Source: Euonymus europaeus
Taxonomy: Eukaryota; Streptophyta; Magnoliopsida; Celastrales; Celastraceae
Length of the DNA: 64,000 bases
Direction of reading: 5' to 3'
NCBI GenBank assembly: GCA_963580455.1
Contig: OY756957.1
Span: 5,399,001-5,463,000, forward strand
In this document: piece by piece, positions 11,801 through 23,600 of the stretch
Position numbering within the stretch: position 1 is the first letter of the stretch
Layout of the letters: each line of letters starts with the position of its first letter
Made by a program: the position numbers and the translations under genes
The notes under the pieces: model-generated
Seen by the model: only the letters and a program-made list of their open reading frames with translations
The model's database searches: none
Told to the model about the DNA's origin: nothing

Positions 11801-13443
11801 GAATCTTCTCATGCCTTTGGATCATTTTATTGTAATATACTCTTTGCAAGATCTTATATGTCATACTGGAAGAGATTAAATTTAGCTTCTAAAGGTTCCC
11901 CACTACGCACATGGCCCCCAATAAAAGTGGGAGATACATATTTACAATGAAAAATTGACATCCAACCACAGACGATATCCCTTCAACATGGTTGGATACA
12001 TTTATGGCCACTTGTTTTCCAGTTTGACTACCAGTTCAATCTAGGTTTTAAATGGAACTGCTGTTAAGCATGCCCAGACCCTGTTTCTGGAGAAAATAAT
12101 TACTGACTGTTGTTAATTAGGATAAGTGTTGTGAGTGTTGAAGTCAATTAGACAAAGTGCACAAAAAAATTTGGGTCCCACAAATGTTCTTGGGTCATAT
12201 ATATCTGGTTAGCATTGTTAAGGCTTCGTCTCATCTGGAGATAGTGAATGGGAGGCCATACGTCTATGTAGCAGACTTAGCGAGAATCACCTTGTTTACT
12301 GTGCTGTTTTTTTTAATCATTTTATGGCTTGTTCACATGTGTTAGTTTTTATGAAGTTCAGGCGACAAGCTTAATTTTTAGTCCTCGTCTCAAGCACGAT
12401 CACACATGAGTACATGACTGTCTTGCTTGCCCTGTAGTATGAAGATTCAGTTTAGCGATATGCATGCTGACAGCGTTCTTAGTCTTTACCTCTTATCAAA
12501 CTCAATTCCTTCTCTTGTCAACCAATAAAAGCGGTATCTAGATTGTTTGTCAACATTTATAGCTTGTTTCATGAAAATCACGACGAAGCCCAAAATCCAC
12601 TCTATAAGTTGTGGAGTATCAATATCTCATCTTGTCCTGAATCTTGAGGAACACTTCCTAAAGGATAGATGGTTCTTTTTTTTTTCTTTTTTCGCAATGA
12701 TACTTGTAACTTGGAGAAAAACAATATTGCTGATGCGTTTGTCTGATTTCTAGTAATCGATTATATTGGGCTGCATTGCCTTGTTGCCCTTTAATGTAAT
12801 TCTAGTTTTTCTTCTCGAAAAAATTAATGTGAAATGTATTGGTGCAGATCAGTACTCTTGGTGTTGATTTTTCTTTTCAATTGGGTTCCGTTAGAGATGT
12901 CAATGAATTCATAAAAAATTATATGTATAGATCTAGGTTTTGTTATCACTGTCCGGCTTCCTGCTGAACTTATTACAGCTGCTCTTCATTTCTGCCACAA
13001 CTGCATCCCTAGGATTAGATAGTCGTAGGAAATGATAAGTTTTGCATGAACCTTCAATCGGGTGTGAAATTATTGTTATAATCGAGGTATGATCATTAAT
13101 TTTCTTATACTCTCTCTAGAATGATCGGATATTTTTTTTCTTTGCAGAAGTGTGCATTCATCAATTATGACTCCTGAGAACACAGAGTTGATTCAAAAGT
13201 CTATTTATACTTTAATTTTCACTTTGAAGAACATTGAGGTGAGGTCATATCATTGGAAGTTTGATGCAATTTTGTAAAAATGCAACTGATTCTCATTCGC
13301 TCAATTACATTTCATTTCTCCTTTTTACATCATTTTCCTTATTACATCAGAACATTAGCTCTGACATTCTGGGATTCACCGGTGATGAGGCGACACGACG
13401 GAACTTGAAAGCAGTTATCAAGTCCCTCAGCAGGCTATTATGA
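8840..13443 (+). CDS. TGD2: TGD2: chloroplast inner-envelope MCE-domain lipid-transfer protein
   Basis: Five coding exons can be joined in frame: 8840-9355, 9458-9787, 11683-11798, 13148-13238 and 13351-13443. All have GT..AG borders and together give 381 aa, the length I recall for Arabidopsis TGD2. Residues 1-46 look like a Ser-rich plastid transit peptide. The conserved KPLSDFGFGKRS block is followed by one membrane segment (about 98-118), then the MCE/MlaD domain (about 127-205; FRKYWAVLEF, VRIRGVPVG, IIPRNSLIEVNQSG). A helical C-terminus ends GDEATRRNLKAVIKSLSRLL. Known role: substrate-binding subunit of the TGD1-TGD2-TGD3 ABC importer that moves ER-derived lipid (phosphatidic acid) across the inner envelope. 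Intron 2 is long (1.9 kb) and carries a SINE-like fragment. The LINE to its right lies outside the gene. Confidence 0.95.
11255..11375 (-). mobile_element. tRNA-derived SINE-like fragment in TGD2 intron 2
   Basis: Read on the minus strand, the block has a tRNA-like head: a box A-like TGGCCTAGCGGTA, then a box B-like GGTTCGAATCC about 45 bases later, then an A-rich tail. This is the layout of a plant tRNA-related SINE. It is not a functional tRNA: the arms do not fold into a full cloverleaf that I can see. No target-site duplication was confirmed. Confidence 0.5.
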
Positions 13444-14764
13444 TGATTGGTGATGCAGAGGGTAGGCGACTACATTTGAACAATTGATAAGACACTCAGA
13501 GAGGTGCATTTGTCCTTGTCCCCTCATCCTAGCATAGAAGAGTTTGATTTCAGAAGTTTTTGCTGCATATTTTGTCTGGTGGAGCTGCAAAACTAAAGAC
13601 CTGTGCTTTTTTTTATCGTGGGAAATGTGTCTTCAACTATATAACCATTATTGTGGGTAGCAATTCCCAGCTATATAATAAATAGAACACTATTGAAGAT
13701 CTTTAAGTTTTAAATTTCAATTTGATATCCATTTGTCTTGTCCTTCTTAGAAATAATCGTCCAATATGATTATGAATTTCTTTCTAGGACCGTTGGTGGA
13801 TCTATTACATTTTGGACTGTAAACCCTATGTGTTGTTTATTTTATGCTTTCTGGTCTCAAAAATCAAAGTGGCCAAAACAAGTATTTGGATTTTTTTATT
13901 TTCAATATATATTTTGAAAAACGACTGAGACTAAAACTAATCTTATTTTGTTCATTTTCTGTATTTTAAAAACTCAAAATAAAAAAAATGATCTCAGAAC
14001 ATTCAAACCAACCAATTACCAATCTACTACTTTTGGACGATTGTCTACTTCTTGTGGATTTACAATTTTTACTTGAAACCTGCAAAATTTGAGTCCCAAT
14101 GATAGAAGAACCGTCAACTCCAACTATTGGAGAAAGCAAGAATAAATGAAGTCCATCATCAGAAACAAGAAGTGTAAGAGATCCTGATGTAAACGAGGAA
14201 ATTTATTGGCGAGACCATCACACCTTTTTGAAGTCAATTCAATAAAAATAGAAGAAGTGCACTAAGAAAGAGTTCTTTGACTGGCCGTTGATCTTTACAA
14301 GATCGAAAATTCTATGTATATCTCTAATAATGTGTCGTATTAAGTCATGATTTTAAATTTGAAAATGTAAAAATAGCGTCAAATCTTATGATTATGATGG
14401 TTGTCACATAGATTATGATTGTTTTGGGGATGATTTTCTTAATGATATCTAACACAACCGTTAGAAGATTAGAGGCACTAGTATGAAGCTAGGAAGGATA
14501 AGGATAAATAAATGCAATTGAAGCAAGTAATCAAAGCTCCATTGCCCCATAAGCAAGGTGGTCATTATTATGATTAGTGGAACTCGAACTCTTTATCCTC
14601 AATCGAAAGATCAAAGGGCACCTTATTAAACACGGATTGACTCTCTTGCCTAAGCATTGCCGCCCACGACTCGGTTAACTACTTTGGTTCTTCCTTACTG
14701 TTGCTTGACGAGAGCAGTAAAGGTTAGGGGAAAGTTCTTTCGATCATAGAAAGAAAGTCTTTTT
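13444..14764. other. Spacer between TGD2 and the LINE
   Basis: The first 300 or so bases are probably the TGD2 3' UTR. No gene is supportable beyond that. Near 14575-14640 a minus-strand GAGTTCGAGTTCC resembles a box B promoter element and may be an old SINE remnant. The stretch ends at the LINE target site. Confidence 0.45.
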
Positions 14765-14782
14765 ATAATGAGACACTAGACA
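14765..14782 (+). repeat. LINE target-site duplication, 5' copy
   Basis: The 18-base sequence ATAATGAGACACTAGACA here is repeated exactly at 20437-20454, directly bracketing the LINE. An identical long duplication is the expected footprint of target-primed reverse transcription. Confidence 0.92.
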
Positions 14783-14892
14783 AAACTTCTACTTAGTCCT
14801 TCTTTCCGTCGCTAGGGTTAGAGAAGAGGTTTTTGTCTTGCATCGGGCAAGGTCACGGTGGTCCTTCTTAGTGGATTGTTTATTGGCTCCTC

Positions 14893-16284
14893 ATGGATGA
14901 GGATCTGGAAGTGCGGTGGAATAGGCTCTCCCTAACCATGGATGAGAGCCTTAAGGTGACCGTTCAGGAGAGATCTGGCTCTTCCACTAGAGCTGATGAT
15001 AGGTTGTGTTTGTTTGGTAGCTTGATGTCCCCCAGAGCATACAATCAGGATGCCCTTATTTCCACTATGCGGAACATTTGGCGACCAGTGAAGGGACTTG
15101 AAGCTTCTATTGTTGGGGAAAACCTGTTTCTCTTTCAATTCTTTGCTAAAGGGGATTTGAACAGGGTGCTTGATGGAGCTCCCTGGACATTCGAAAAATA
15201 CCCGATTCTTTTAAAGGAGTATGAAGGGGACTTACGTCCTTGTGATGTGGTTTTTCACTCTCTTTCAATTTTGGTTCGGTTATTAAACTTACCTTTCAAA
15301 ATGATGACGGAAGCAGCAGGAATGAAAATGGCTACTGCATTAGGGGATGTGAAGAGGGTGGATCTGGATCGAACTATAAGTGGTTTGGGAAAGTATTTGA
15401 GGGTCCGAGTCTGTGTGGATTTATCTAAGCCCCTCAAGCGGGTGGTATTAGTGGCAGGGGAAGAAGGAGGTGAACCTACAAGGGCGGGTGTACAATATGA
15501 ACGTTTATCACATTTTTGTTTTGCTTGTGGGCTGTTGGGACATATCGAGAAAGATTGTGAGAGGGCTGACTCTGTCTTGGTAGACCCAATGCCTTATGGG
15601 GACTGGTTGCGTGCTCCCCCCATAAGAGATCGTTGGGTTGATAAGAGGGCCAACCCTGGTGTGCGACCTCGTACTTGGCACTCCGGAAGCCATTCTTCTA
15701 CTGCCAGCCCTGCAGCATCGGGGGAGCGGAATTCTCATAATAATCCTATGGCTGGTGTGCAGAGTGCTGTTGGGGAGGATTCTAAGGCAGCCGAGAGTGC
15801 AAAGGAGGATTCGTCTCGAAATGTTGTTGTCAATGGCACAATTCGACAGAGTCCAACTCCTTCATGTGCTGGTGATGGGAAAGGGATAAGTTTGAATGTT
15901 CCAGCTGAGGGTGCTCTAAACATATTGATGCAGTCAACAGTGGCTATCCCGATTTCGTCTATTGATGTGAATCAGGTAGAGATTGGGGGGAATGCAGAAG
16001 GGGTTGGCCTTGGCGGTGAATTCTTTGTGGCACATGTGGATGATTTAGATCCAGTACTTCATATTGAAAGACAAAGTGGTGAGCAACCCTCTGTACAAGG
16101 GGAAGGTCGGCCAAAGGGTTCATGGAAAAGATCCACTTTACGTCAAATGGGGGTGGATCCTATGGATGCTTCTCAGGAGGTGGGGGGTAAACGGAGGGAT
16201 CGAGAACCTAGGGAGGATGGTCCAGTGAATGGAATATTTGGTGAGGTTCATGGGGTATTTCAAAATGTATCGGGGGGGCGCTAG
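14893..16284 (+). CDS. LINE ORF1: gag-like protein with DUF4283-type domain and CCHC knuckle
   Basis: One intact frame of 463 aa. The N-terminal half (about 30-180) matches the DUF4283 domain found in plant LINE ORF1 proteins (LMSPRAYNQDALISTMRNIW, then FQFFAKGDLNRVLDGAPW). A zinc knuckle follows with C209, C212, H217 and C222 in CFACGLLGHIEKDC. The C-terminal half is a low-complexity Ser/Gly/Asn-rich linker. ORF1 proteins bind the element's RNA and form the ribonucleoprotein used for insertion. The stop at 16284 is followed within about 25 bases by the ORF2 start, the usual dicistronic layout. Being intact while ORF2 is broken is notable. Confidence 0.9.
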   Translation: MDEDLEVRWNRLSLTMDESLKVTVQERSGSSTRADDRLCLFGSLMSPRAYNQDALISTMRNIWRPVKGLEASIVGENLFLFQFFAKGDLNRVLDGAPWTFEKYPILLKEYEGDLRPCDVVFHSLSILVRLLNLPFKMMTEAAGMKMATALGDVKRVDLDRTISGLGKYLRVRVCVDLSKPLKRVVLVAGEEGGEPTRAGVQYERLSHFCFACGLLGHIEKDCERADSVLVDPMPYGDWLRAPPIRDRWVDKRANPGVRPRTWHSGSHSSTASPAASGERNSHNNPMAGVQSAVGEDSKAAESAKEDSSRNVVVNGTIRQSPTPSCAGDGKGISLNVPAEGALNILMQSTVAIPISSIDVNQVEIGGNAEGVGLGGEFFVAHVDDLDPVLHIERQSGEQPSVQGEGRPKGSWKRSTLRQMGVDPMDASQEVGGKRRDREPREDGPVNGIFGEVHGVFQNVSGGR

Positions 16285-16308
16285 TAGAAACTAGGCCCGC
16301 CGATTTCA

Positions 16309-19300
16309 GTGAGTATCCTATGTTTGAACAGTCGGGGTCTGGGAGGTGCCTTGGCAGTGCGTTCTTTAGGAAACCTCCTGCGGCGGGTTAGGCCGCTAAT
16401 TGTGTTTTATGTGAGACGAAGTTGTTTACTTCTGAATTTGAGCGGGTTCGGCTTAGTTGTCAGTTTCATTCTGCTCTTGCTGTTAGTAGTGTGGGGCGAA
16501 AGGGTGGATTGACATTAATGTGGCAGAAAGATGTTTCAGTGGATGTGTCCAGTTTTTCTAGGTACCATATTGATGCTCAAGTTAGTAAGTTGGGAGGTGA
16601 GGCGCCATGGCGATTTACTGGAGTTTATGGCGAACCTATAGCTGATCAAAGATTCCAGTTCTGGAGGACTCTTTCAGTGCTAGGGCGTATGTCTCAATTG
16701 CCTTGGCTGTGCGCCGGAGATTTCAATGAAATATTGTTTGATTTTGAGAAGTTAGGAGGGCTACCTAGGCAAGGTCCTCTGATGCTTCAGTTTCATAATG
16801 CTGTGGATTCTTGTGGTTTAGAGTCCTTGGTCTCAGTGGGGCCAAAGTTCACATGGTCTAATGGGAGGACTGCTTCAGATAATATCAGAGTCAGGTTAGA
16901 TAGAGCTATGGCTAACTCGGGTTGGAGGATTCTTTTTCCTCACTCAAAGGTCCAGGTCTTGGCTTATGCCAATTCGGACCATAATCCTATTCTGATTAGT
17001 TTGGTGGTGGATGATCCTCTGGTTTATTGTAAGAGGAAGAGGAAGTTCAGGTTTGAGGAAGCTTGGACTCGATCCCAAGAGTGCCAAAATGTTATTCGAA
17101 GTTCCTGGAGTCGTCCAAATTTGGATTTCCTTGGTAAGATAAAGGTTACCCGCTTGAATTTGTATAGTTGGAGTAAATCTCACTTTATGCCCCGAACAGA
17201 GGAGGATCCGAACTCTCCAGACAGAGCTCCTCAGAGTGCAATCAGCGGATAGTGACAATTTACAGGCTCATAAGGAACGGGATATTAAGATTGAAATTAA
17301 TGAAATCAGTTTGAGGGAAGAAATTGCATGGAAGCAGAGATCTCGAGAAGAATGGCTAGTAGCTGGCGATAGAAATACTGCATTTTTCCATAAAGTTGCT
17401 TCTTCCCGTAGGGCTCGGAACCACATAAAGAAAATCAAGGATAATACTGGAGAATGGGTTGAAGGAGATGTAGCAATTGGTCGAGTTGCAATAGATTATT
17501 TCAAATCTCTTTTTTCGTCTTGGGATGTTCTTCAACTTAGCCAAGTCTTGAAGGAAGTAACTCCAAAACTCTCAAATATTATGCAATCTAATCTTCTACA
17601 GCCTTTTACGGGCTTGGATATTGAGAAAAGTTTGTTCCAAATGCAACCTTCAAAAGCCCCTGGCCCGGATGGTTTGAATGTGTTGTTTTATCAACGCAAC
17701 TGGGAGGTTTTGAAGTTAGAGGTTATTGAATTCTGTCTAGGCATTCTTAATAATGGGAAACCGATTGATGCGATTAATTTCACAAACATTGTTCTCATTC
17801 CCAAAGTGCAATCTCCAGTGGATATGACTATGTTCACGCCTATTAGTCTATGCAATGTCATATATAAGATAGTTTCCAAGACTATTGTCAATCGGTTACA
17901 ACATATTATTCCATCTATTATTTCTGAAAGCCAGAGTGCCTTTGTACCGGGTCGGTTGATTTCTGATAACATTTTGGTGGCTTATGAAATGCTTCATACG
18001 CTAAAAAATAGGCGACAGGGGAGAAATGGCAGTTGTGCTTTGAAGCTTGATATGAGTAAGGCGTATGACAGGGTTGAATGGGGATTTATTGAAGCTATGA
18101 TTCTCAAGCTCGGGTTTCCTGTCCAGTGGGTCTCCCTTGTCATGAGATGTATCTCTTTTGTTCGCTTCTCAGTCATGATTAATGGTGCTCAGATTGGGCT
18201 CTTTAGACCGGCTAGAGGATTAAGGCAAGGATACCCTCTCTCCCTCTACCTATTTTTGATTTGTGCGGAGGGGTTATGGCTCTTATGTCTTCGGCGGTTC
18301 ATAATCGACTTATCAGTGGGGGGCAACTAGCCGATGAGGTCCAATAGTATCTCATTTATTCTTCGCCGATGACAGCCTTCTCTTTTGTAAAGCCTCTTTG
18401 GGAGAGTGTGAAGTGCTGAAAAATATTCTGCTGGTATATGAGCGAGCTTCGGGGCAAAAAATTAATTTTGATAAATCAGGGGCTTTTTTCAGCTCCAATA
18501 CCCCTACCACTGTCAAAGATAGTATTGTCTCTCGATTGGGGATCCGAATGATTACGAACCCAGAGAGTTACTTAGGCCTCCCCTCTTTGATTGGTCGCGA
18601 GAAGCGTCGATCCTTTAATCAAATTATAGAACGGGTCCTATCTAGGATACATGGATGGCAAGAAAAATTCTTGTCTCAAGCTGGTAAGGAGACACTTATT
18701 AAGACGGTGGCTCAAGCAATCCCTTCATATGCCATGAGTGTATTTCGGCTACCGTTAACCTTTTTCAAGAATATTTCAGTGGCATTGAATAAGTACTGGT
18801 GGCACAGCACAAAAGGAAATGGTATTTGTTGGTCTAAATGGAAACATCTTTGTTCGCCCAAAGCAATGGGCGGGCTTGACTTCCGGAATCTTCCCTCTTT
18901 TAACTTAGCACTGCTTGCTAAACAGGGTTGGCGTTTAATGAATAAGGAGAATTCTCTTAGTTCAAGAGTACTTAAAGCAAAGTATTTTCCCCATGGTGAT
19001 TTCATGAAGGCTCAGCTTGGTGCTAACTCCTCTTGGACTTGGAAGAGTATTTGTGGCGCTAGAGTGGTCCTTGAGAAGGGGTTGGTATGGAGAGTGGGAG
19101 ATGGAAATAACATTTCTATTTGGTATGATTGTTGGGTGCCTAAACCGTGGGGTTTCAAACTAGTTACTCCAATCCACGCTACCCTTGGCCATCTGAGTGT
19201 AAATCATTTGATTGATGCTTCAAGAGGGTGCTGGAACCAATCTATTGTGCAACAACTCTTTTTACCGATAGATGTAGAAGCTATTTTAGCAATCCCATTG

Positions 19301-20410
19301 GGGGATGTTTCGGCTCCGGATAGAAGAAGATGGATTTTTGACCGTCATGGGCACTATACTGTGAAAAGTGGGTATAAAACATATGAGTTGTGGCTTAGAT
19401 CCCTCAATGATTGTGCTAGTCCGAGCAATGATACTGTCCAAAAACTATGGAAACTAATTTGGAGGGTTGTTGTACCTGAGAAGGTTAAAATATGTTGTTG
19501 GAGGATGTGTAAGAATTTTTTCCAACTTTTACGAATTTGAGGGATCGAACCATAGAAGTCCATGCAGGGTGTATCTTTTGTCATCAACATGATGAATCTG
19601 TGCCTCACCTATTTTTTGGGTGCCACTGGGCTTGGTCAGTTTACAATGCAGCGGGTATCCAGTCGGTAAAGGCTCATGATAGTAGAGTTAACTTCCAATG
19701 TTGGCTGGAAGCTCAAGCTGTTGAATTATCAGCAGAGTCATTTGCCAAGTTGTTGATCTGCCTTTGGCAGATTCAGACCTCTCGTAATGTGGTTGTTCAC
19801 CAAGGCACCATGAAAAATCCAATTATGGTAGGGGCATTTGTCACAGGGTATCAGGAGGAATTTCAAATGGCACAAGGTGGAGTGCAGGGGATTCATTGTC
19901 ATCCTATTCTAGCTTTGACTAGATGGGCACCCCCTCAACCTGGCCTGTTGAAGTTCAACTTTGATGCAGGCCTTAAAAGATGGGATGGTGGGACTGGGTA
20001 TCATTGCTAGAGATTCACTTGGAATTCATGTGGCTTCGAAAGTTGCTAGATTAACTGGTCCTAGAGATCCATTTTTTGCGGAGTGCTTGGCTGCAAAGGA
20101 GGCACTTTGTTTTGCTAAGTCTCTTGGGTGTTTTAATATTTGCTTGGAAGGTGATTCCTCCATGGTGATCTCAGCACTGAATAGTGGGAATGAAGATTTA
20201 TCTGAGGCTGGATTGTGCATTAGCAGTTCCAGAGCTTTGTTCTCTTCTTTCGCAGTGGTGTCCTGCACTCATGTCAAACGTGATGTTAATGGAGCTGCCC
20301 ATGCATTAGCCAGATATGCCTTGTCATCCCCAGAACCAATTTGTTGGGTTCCTTCATGTCCTGATATGCTTCTTTTTGCGAATGATTATAATGTTGACTA
20401 TTATATTTGA
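16309..20410 (+). pseudogene. LINE ORF2, frameshifted: endonuclease, reverse transcriptase, RNase H
   Basis: The coding similarity is continuous but spread over all three frames. The endonuclease starts MSILCLNSRGLGG at 16309 and shifts frame near 16407; the block from 16422 contains CAGDFNEIL and YANSDHNPIL. A second shift is near 17183-17195. The RT block follows from 17236, with PSKAPGPDGLN, ISLCNVIYKIVSKT, LKLDMSKAYDRV and LRQGYPLS. A third shift is near 18271 and a fourth near 18340, next to a stop, just before the catalytic FADDSLLF box. A fifth is near 19515 before the zinc-binding CIFCHQHDESVPHLFFGC. A sixth near 19970 is inside the RNase H domain, which ends at 20410. As sequenced no full polymerase can be made. 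Several breaks lie in short homopolymers, so assembly error is an alternative to decay. Confidence 0.9.
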
Positions 20411-20436
20411 ATCTGATCTTTAGTTCAAAAAAAATA

Positions 20437-20454
20437 ATAATGAGACACTAGACA
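20437..20454 (+). repeat. LINE target-site duplication, 3' copy
   Basis: Exact 18/18 repeat of 14765-14782. It follows a short A-rich/TAA tail that marks the LINE 3' end. Confidence 0.92.
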
Positions 20455-20608
20455 TTGTCAATAACTCTGTGAACAAATTCAACTGTTATAAGTTAAAACG
20501 CAACAAAAAATGGTGGGCCCAATCTACACCGATATCTATAATGTGACGGATTGTACAATAAAACAACCTCCTCCTATGCGCATAACGCACTACCCGCGCC
20601 AAAACCTA

Positions 20609-20628
20609 CTCTCTCTCTCTCTCTCTCC
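20609..20628 (+). repeat. CT-rich pyrimidine tract in leader of the sterol dehydrogenase-like gene
   Basis: A run of CT dinucleotides followed by C and T stretches lies about 40 bases before the start codon. Such tracts are common in plant 5' leaders and may mark the transcription start region. Confidence 0.6.
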
Positions 20629-20663
20629 CCCCTTTTTATTATTGAAAGAGAGAAGGAGAGGGA

Positions 20664-23600
20664 ATGGTGATCGGCGGCATTGAAGAGATCGAAGATATGA
20701 GCCCTAGAACGTGCGTTGTGCTAGGAGGAAGGGCTTTCTTGGGGAGATCGCTTGTACTCAGACTGTTGCGACTTGGAAGCTGGATCGTCCGAGTCGCTGA
20801 TTCCGCTCCCTCCCTCCAACTCGACCCCGTCGAATCAAGAGACTCCCTACTCGTCGATGCTATCGCCTCGTCTCGCGCCTCTTATCACTGCGTCGATGTT
20901 CGTGACAAATCTCAACTCGTACAAGGTCTTCCTTTGAAGCTACACCTTTCCTTTGTGTTTTTGTTTTGTTTACACATGTTACTCATATGTGAACATATGT
21001 ATAATGTGTATTATTGTGTACCTTTATTTCTGTTCGGTTTCCAAGAAAGTGTGGTGAAGATAATATATATTATCTTCTTTTTCCATTTTGATCTTGGAAG
21101 CTGAGGGATATAAAATGTTGTACTCTACCGAGCTCAATTGAGTGGTTTGAGTCCGCAATAATTGAAGAGTCAAGTAAAAGCTAAAAAACAAAGAGATGTT
21201 TAGCCTTTTGGGGTGATTATGTTTTGTTGTGGAGGAGAATGAACTGGAACAAAAAAGATTATGCTCTGAAATTCGATGAGGTTCGTTTATGAGTTGATTT
21301 TTCCCCCCTTTCCCAAGTTATGAATATAAAATCAATGTCTCAGGTATTGGATTTTTCGTTTCTTGCATTGTCTTCACTCTAATGTCTTGAAGAAATTAAT
21401 CGGAATGATTTATAGAGTAATGTGAAAGAGAAGGAAAACTTGAACTTCAAGTTTTGAGACTTCCAAAAATTTGTTTTCATTTCATTGCTTAAATTTTTAC
21501 TGGGCAAATAAGAAAGAAAAGGGATTAAAGGGGAGAAATAGTTACTGAAAACTTGAGTCGTGATATTTTTTTTTTATTTTGGAATGGTTTGAAATTTATG
21601 TTAAGGAACCAAGGAAGTGCAAAACACTATAAAAGGAAATGACCTCAATAAGATTGTTGCAATAACTAGAGCACCATAAATTTAAATTATTAAAGACATT
21701 TTCTAAAAAAATCTTTTTTTTTTTTTCGTGTCGAAAATCTTACTTTTATCGGGCCAAATCATCCATTTAATGGTCAAAGAAACAATTTTGATTTTCTTGC
21801 TTCCTTTTCCATGCCATAAACATCATTGAATTTGTTACCTACATGTTACCGATTTGTTTTTTCCTTTTTTTTTATTTTTTCCCTATCAATATTTGAAGTA
21901 AAGGCAAAAAAGTAAATTGGTAATTTTATTCTCTAAATTTTTGGCTTATTTTTATTAAATTTGTATAAGGAAACATGGAAAGAAGATTTAAGATTGATTT
22001 CGACTGTGAATTGATATATATTTGAATTGTGGGCATGTGAATTTGAAGTTTTTTATACTTTATTTTAGAAGGAAACAGTAATAACCGGTCTTTATTTTCT
22101 CTCAATTCTTCCATTTCCTGTAAGCAATTGAGTGATTGGGGAACAAACCTGAAAGCTAGATTTTGAAGTGGGACACTGGCACTACATCTGAATTTATACT
22201 CTGATGTCACCTGAGAAAGTATGATGGTAGGTTTTGAAGAAGCACTTGGCAAAAAAGGAGAGGAGGAAAAGGGAAAAAGATTTTGAATTAAGAAAATTTT
22301 AATATTTAAGGACCAATGAACCAGACGAAGGTAATATGGTCGTAGCAACTATCATCTGTGCTTATATTCCGAAGAGGAGGAAATTGGTGTTTTTTCATAA
22401 ACTATTTATGCTTTCAAAAAGGAAAAAATATAAATTACGTTTCACCTTGTTCCTAAAATCGTGAGGATCTCTGGTGATTGCACATAGAACTTGCACTTGG
22501 AAATGATTATACATGTTCAAGATGTTCCCAAGTTTTATCCCTTCTGTTCATATTTCCCTCCATTATTACATTACTCCGGTTATAGCATCAAAGTTTGTTC
22601 ATAAGGATATTTTAGGTATCAACTATATCATTTGATGGAATTCAAGTTACTTAGTTGAAGTGATTGTTTTTCTTGTTTTTTTAATTCTTATATGAAAAAT
22701 TCAGCTATATTAGCAAAATGTTCAAATGCATGAGCACAAAACGGTAACCAAATTCGGATACAGAGTTTGAATTTTCTGAGACCAGCAACAGAGACATAAT
22801 GTTACCAGGATTCATCCCTTTCTCAAGCACATATATTTGGATGTAAGCACATAAATATTGACCTCAAGTTCATCATCTCCTTTTTTGTCTGCTCGGATGA
22901 GGATGAGATATTGAGAAAGAGAAAACTTTGTTTAATAAGTGAATATATTTATTTCTCCATCTAGCTGTCGTACAAATTTAATAATCTCTGATATGAGGGG
23001 TCCTTTTAACTGCTATATGGTCTCTCTGGTTTTCTGGAGTTAATAAATTACCTTGTTTACTATTAGGTGATTCTTTGTTCATCAGTATCATAGTTGGTGT
23101 TTGGAAACTAACGGCTGCGTGACGTGTCTTTTGCAGCTATTGGAGGTTCCTCTGTTGTCTATTTTTTGGAGACCACTGGTTTAGAGAGCCACGATTTTTA
23201 TTCTTCATACATGACTATTGCTCAAGGTAATCAGGGCTTCATCCTAAAAAGGTAATAATGTAAACTGAGAAGTTTATGGCACAGGAATATCTGAAGCTTT
23301 GATTTCTTGATATTTGGTTGCTTTATTCAGGGGCGAAAAATGTGATTGCTGCTTGCCACGAGTGCAGTGTTAGGAGGCTAGTTTATAAAAGTTCTGCAGA
23401 TGTAGTTGTTGACGGCTTGCATGATATATTGAATGGAGATGAATCCTTGACATGCCATTGGAAAGTATGTTATTTTTAGTGCCTTGTAGTAATGTGTCCT
23501 ATGAGGCATCTTTCACTTAGTTGTGACTAAGCATTGTTTTCCATCGTGATTCTTACTTTTTAAACAGTTTGACGACATGTTGACTGACCTAAAGGCTCAG

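Larger units (their letters stand above)
14783..20436 (+). mobile_element. Full-length L1-type LINE retrotransposon with RNase H tail
   Basis: The element is 5654 bp between two identical 18-bp duplications. Order: a 5' UTR of about 110 bases, ORF1 (gag-like, zinc knuckle), then ORF2 (endonuclease, reverse transcriptase, zinc-binding region, plant-type RNase H), and a short A/TAA-rich 3' tail. It stands between TGD2 and the sterol dehydrogenase-like gene, in the same orientation as both. It appears complete at the 5' end, since ORF1 starts with its own ATG within 111 bases of the duplication. The perfect duplication argues for recent insertion, yet ORF2 carries several frame breaks, so this copy is not autonomous as sequenced. 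Confidence 0.92.
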
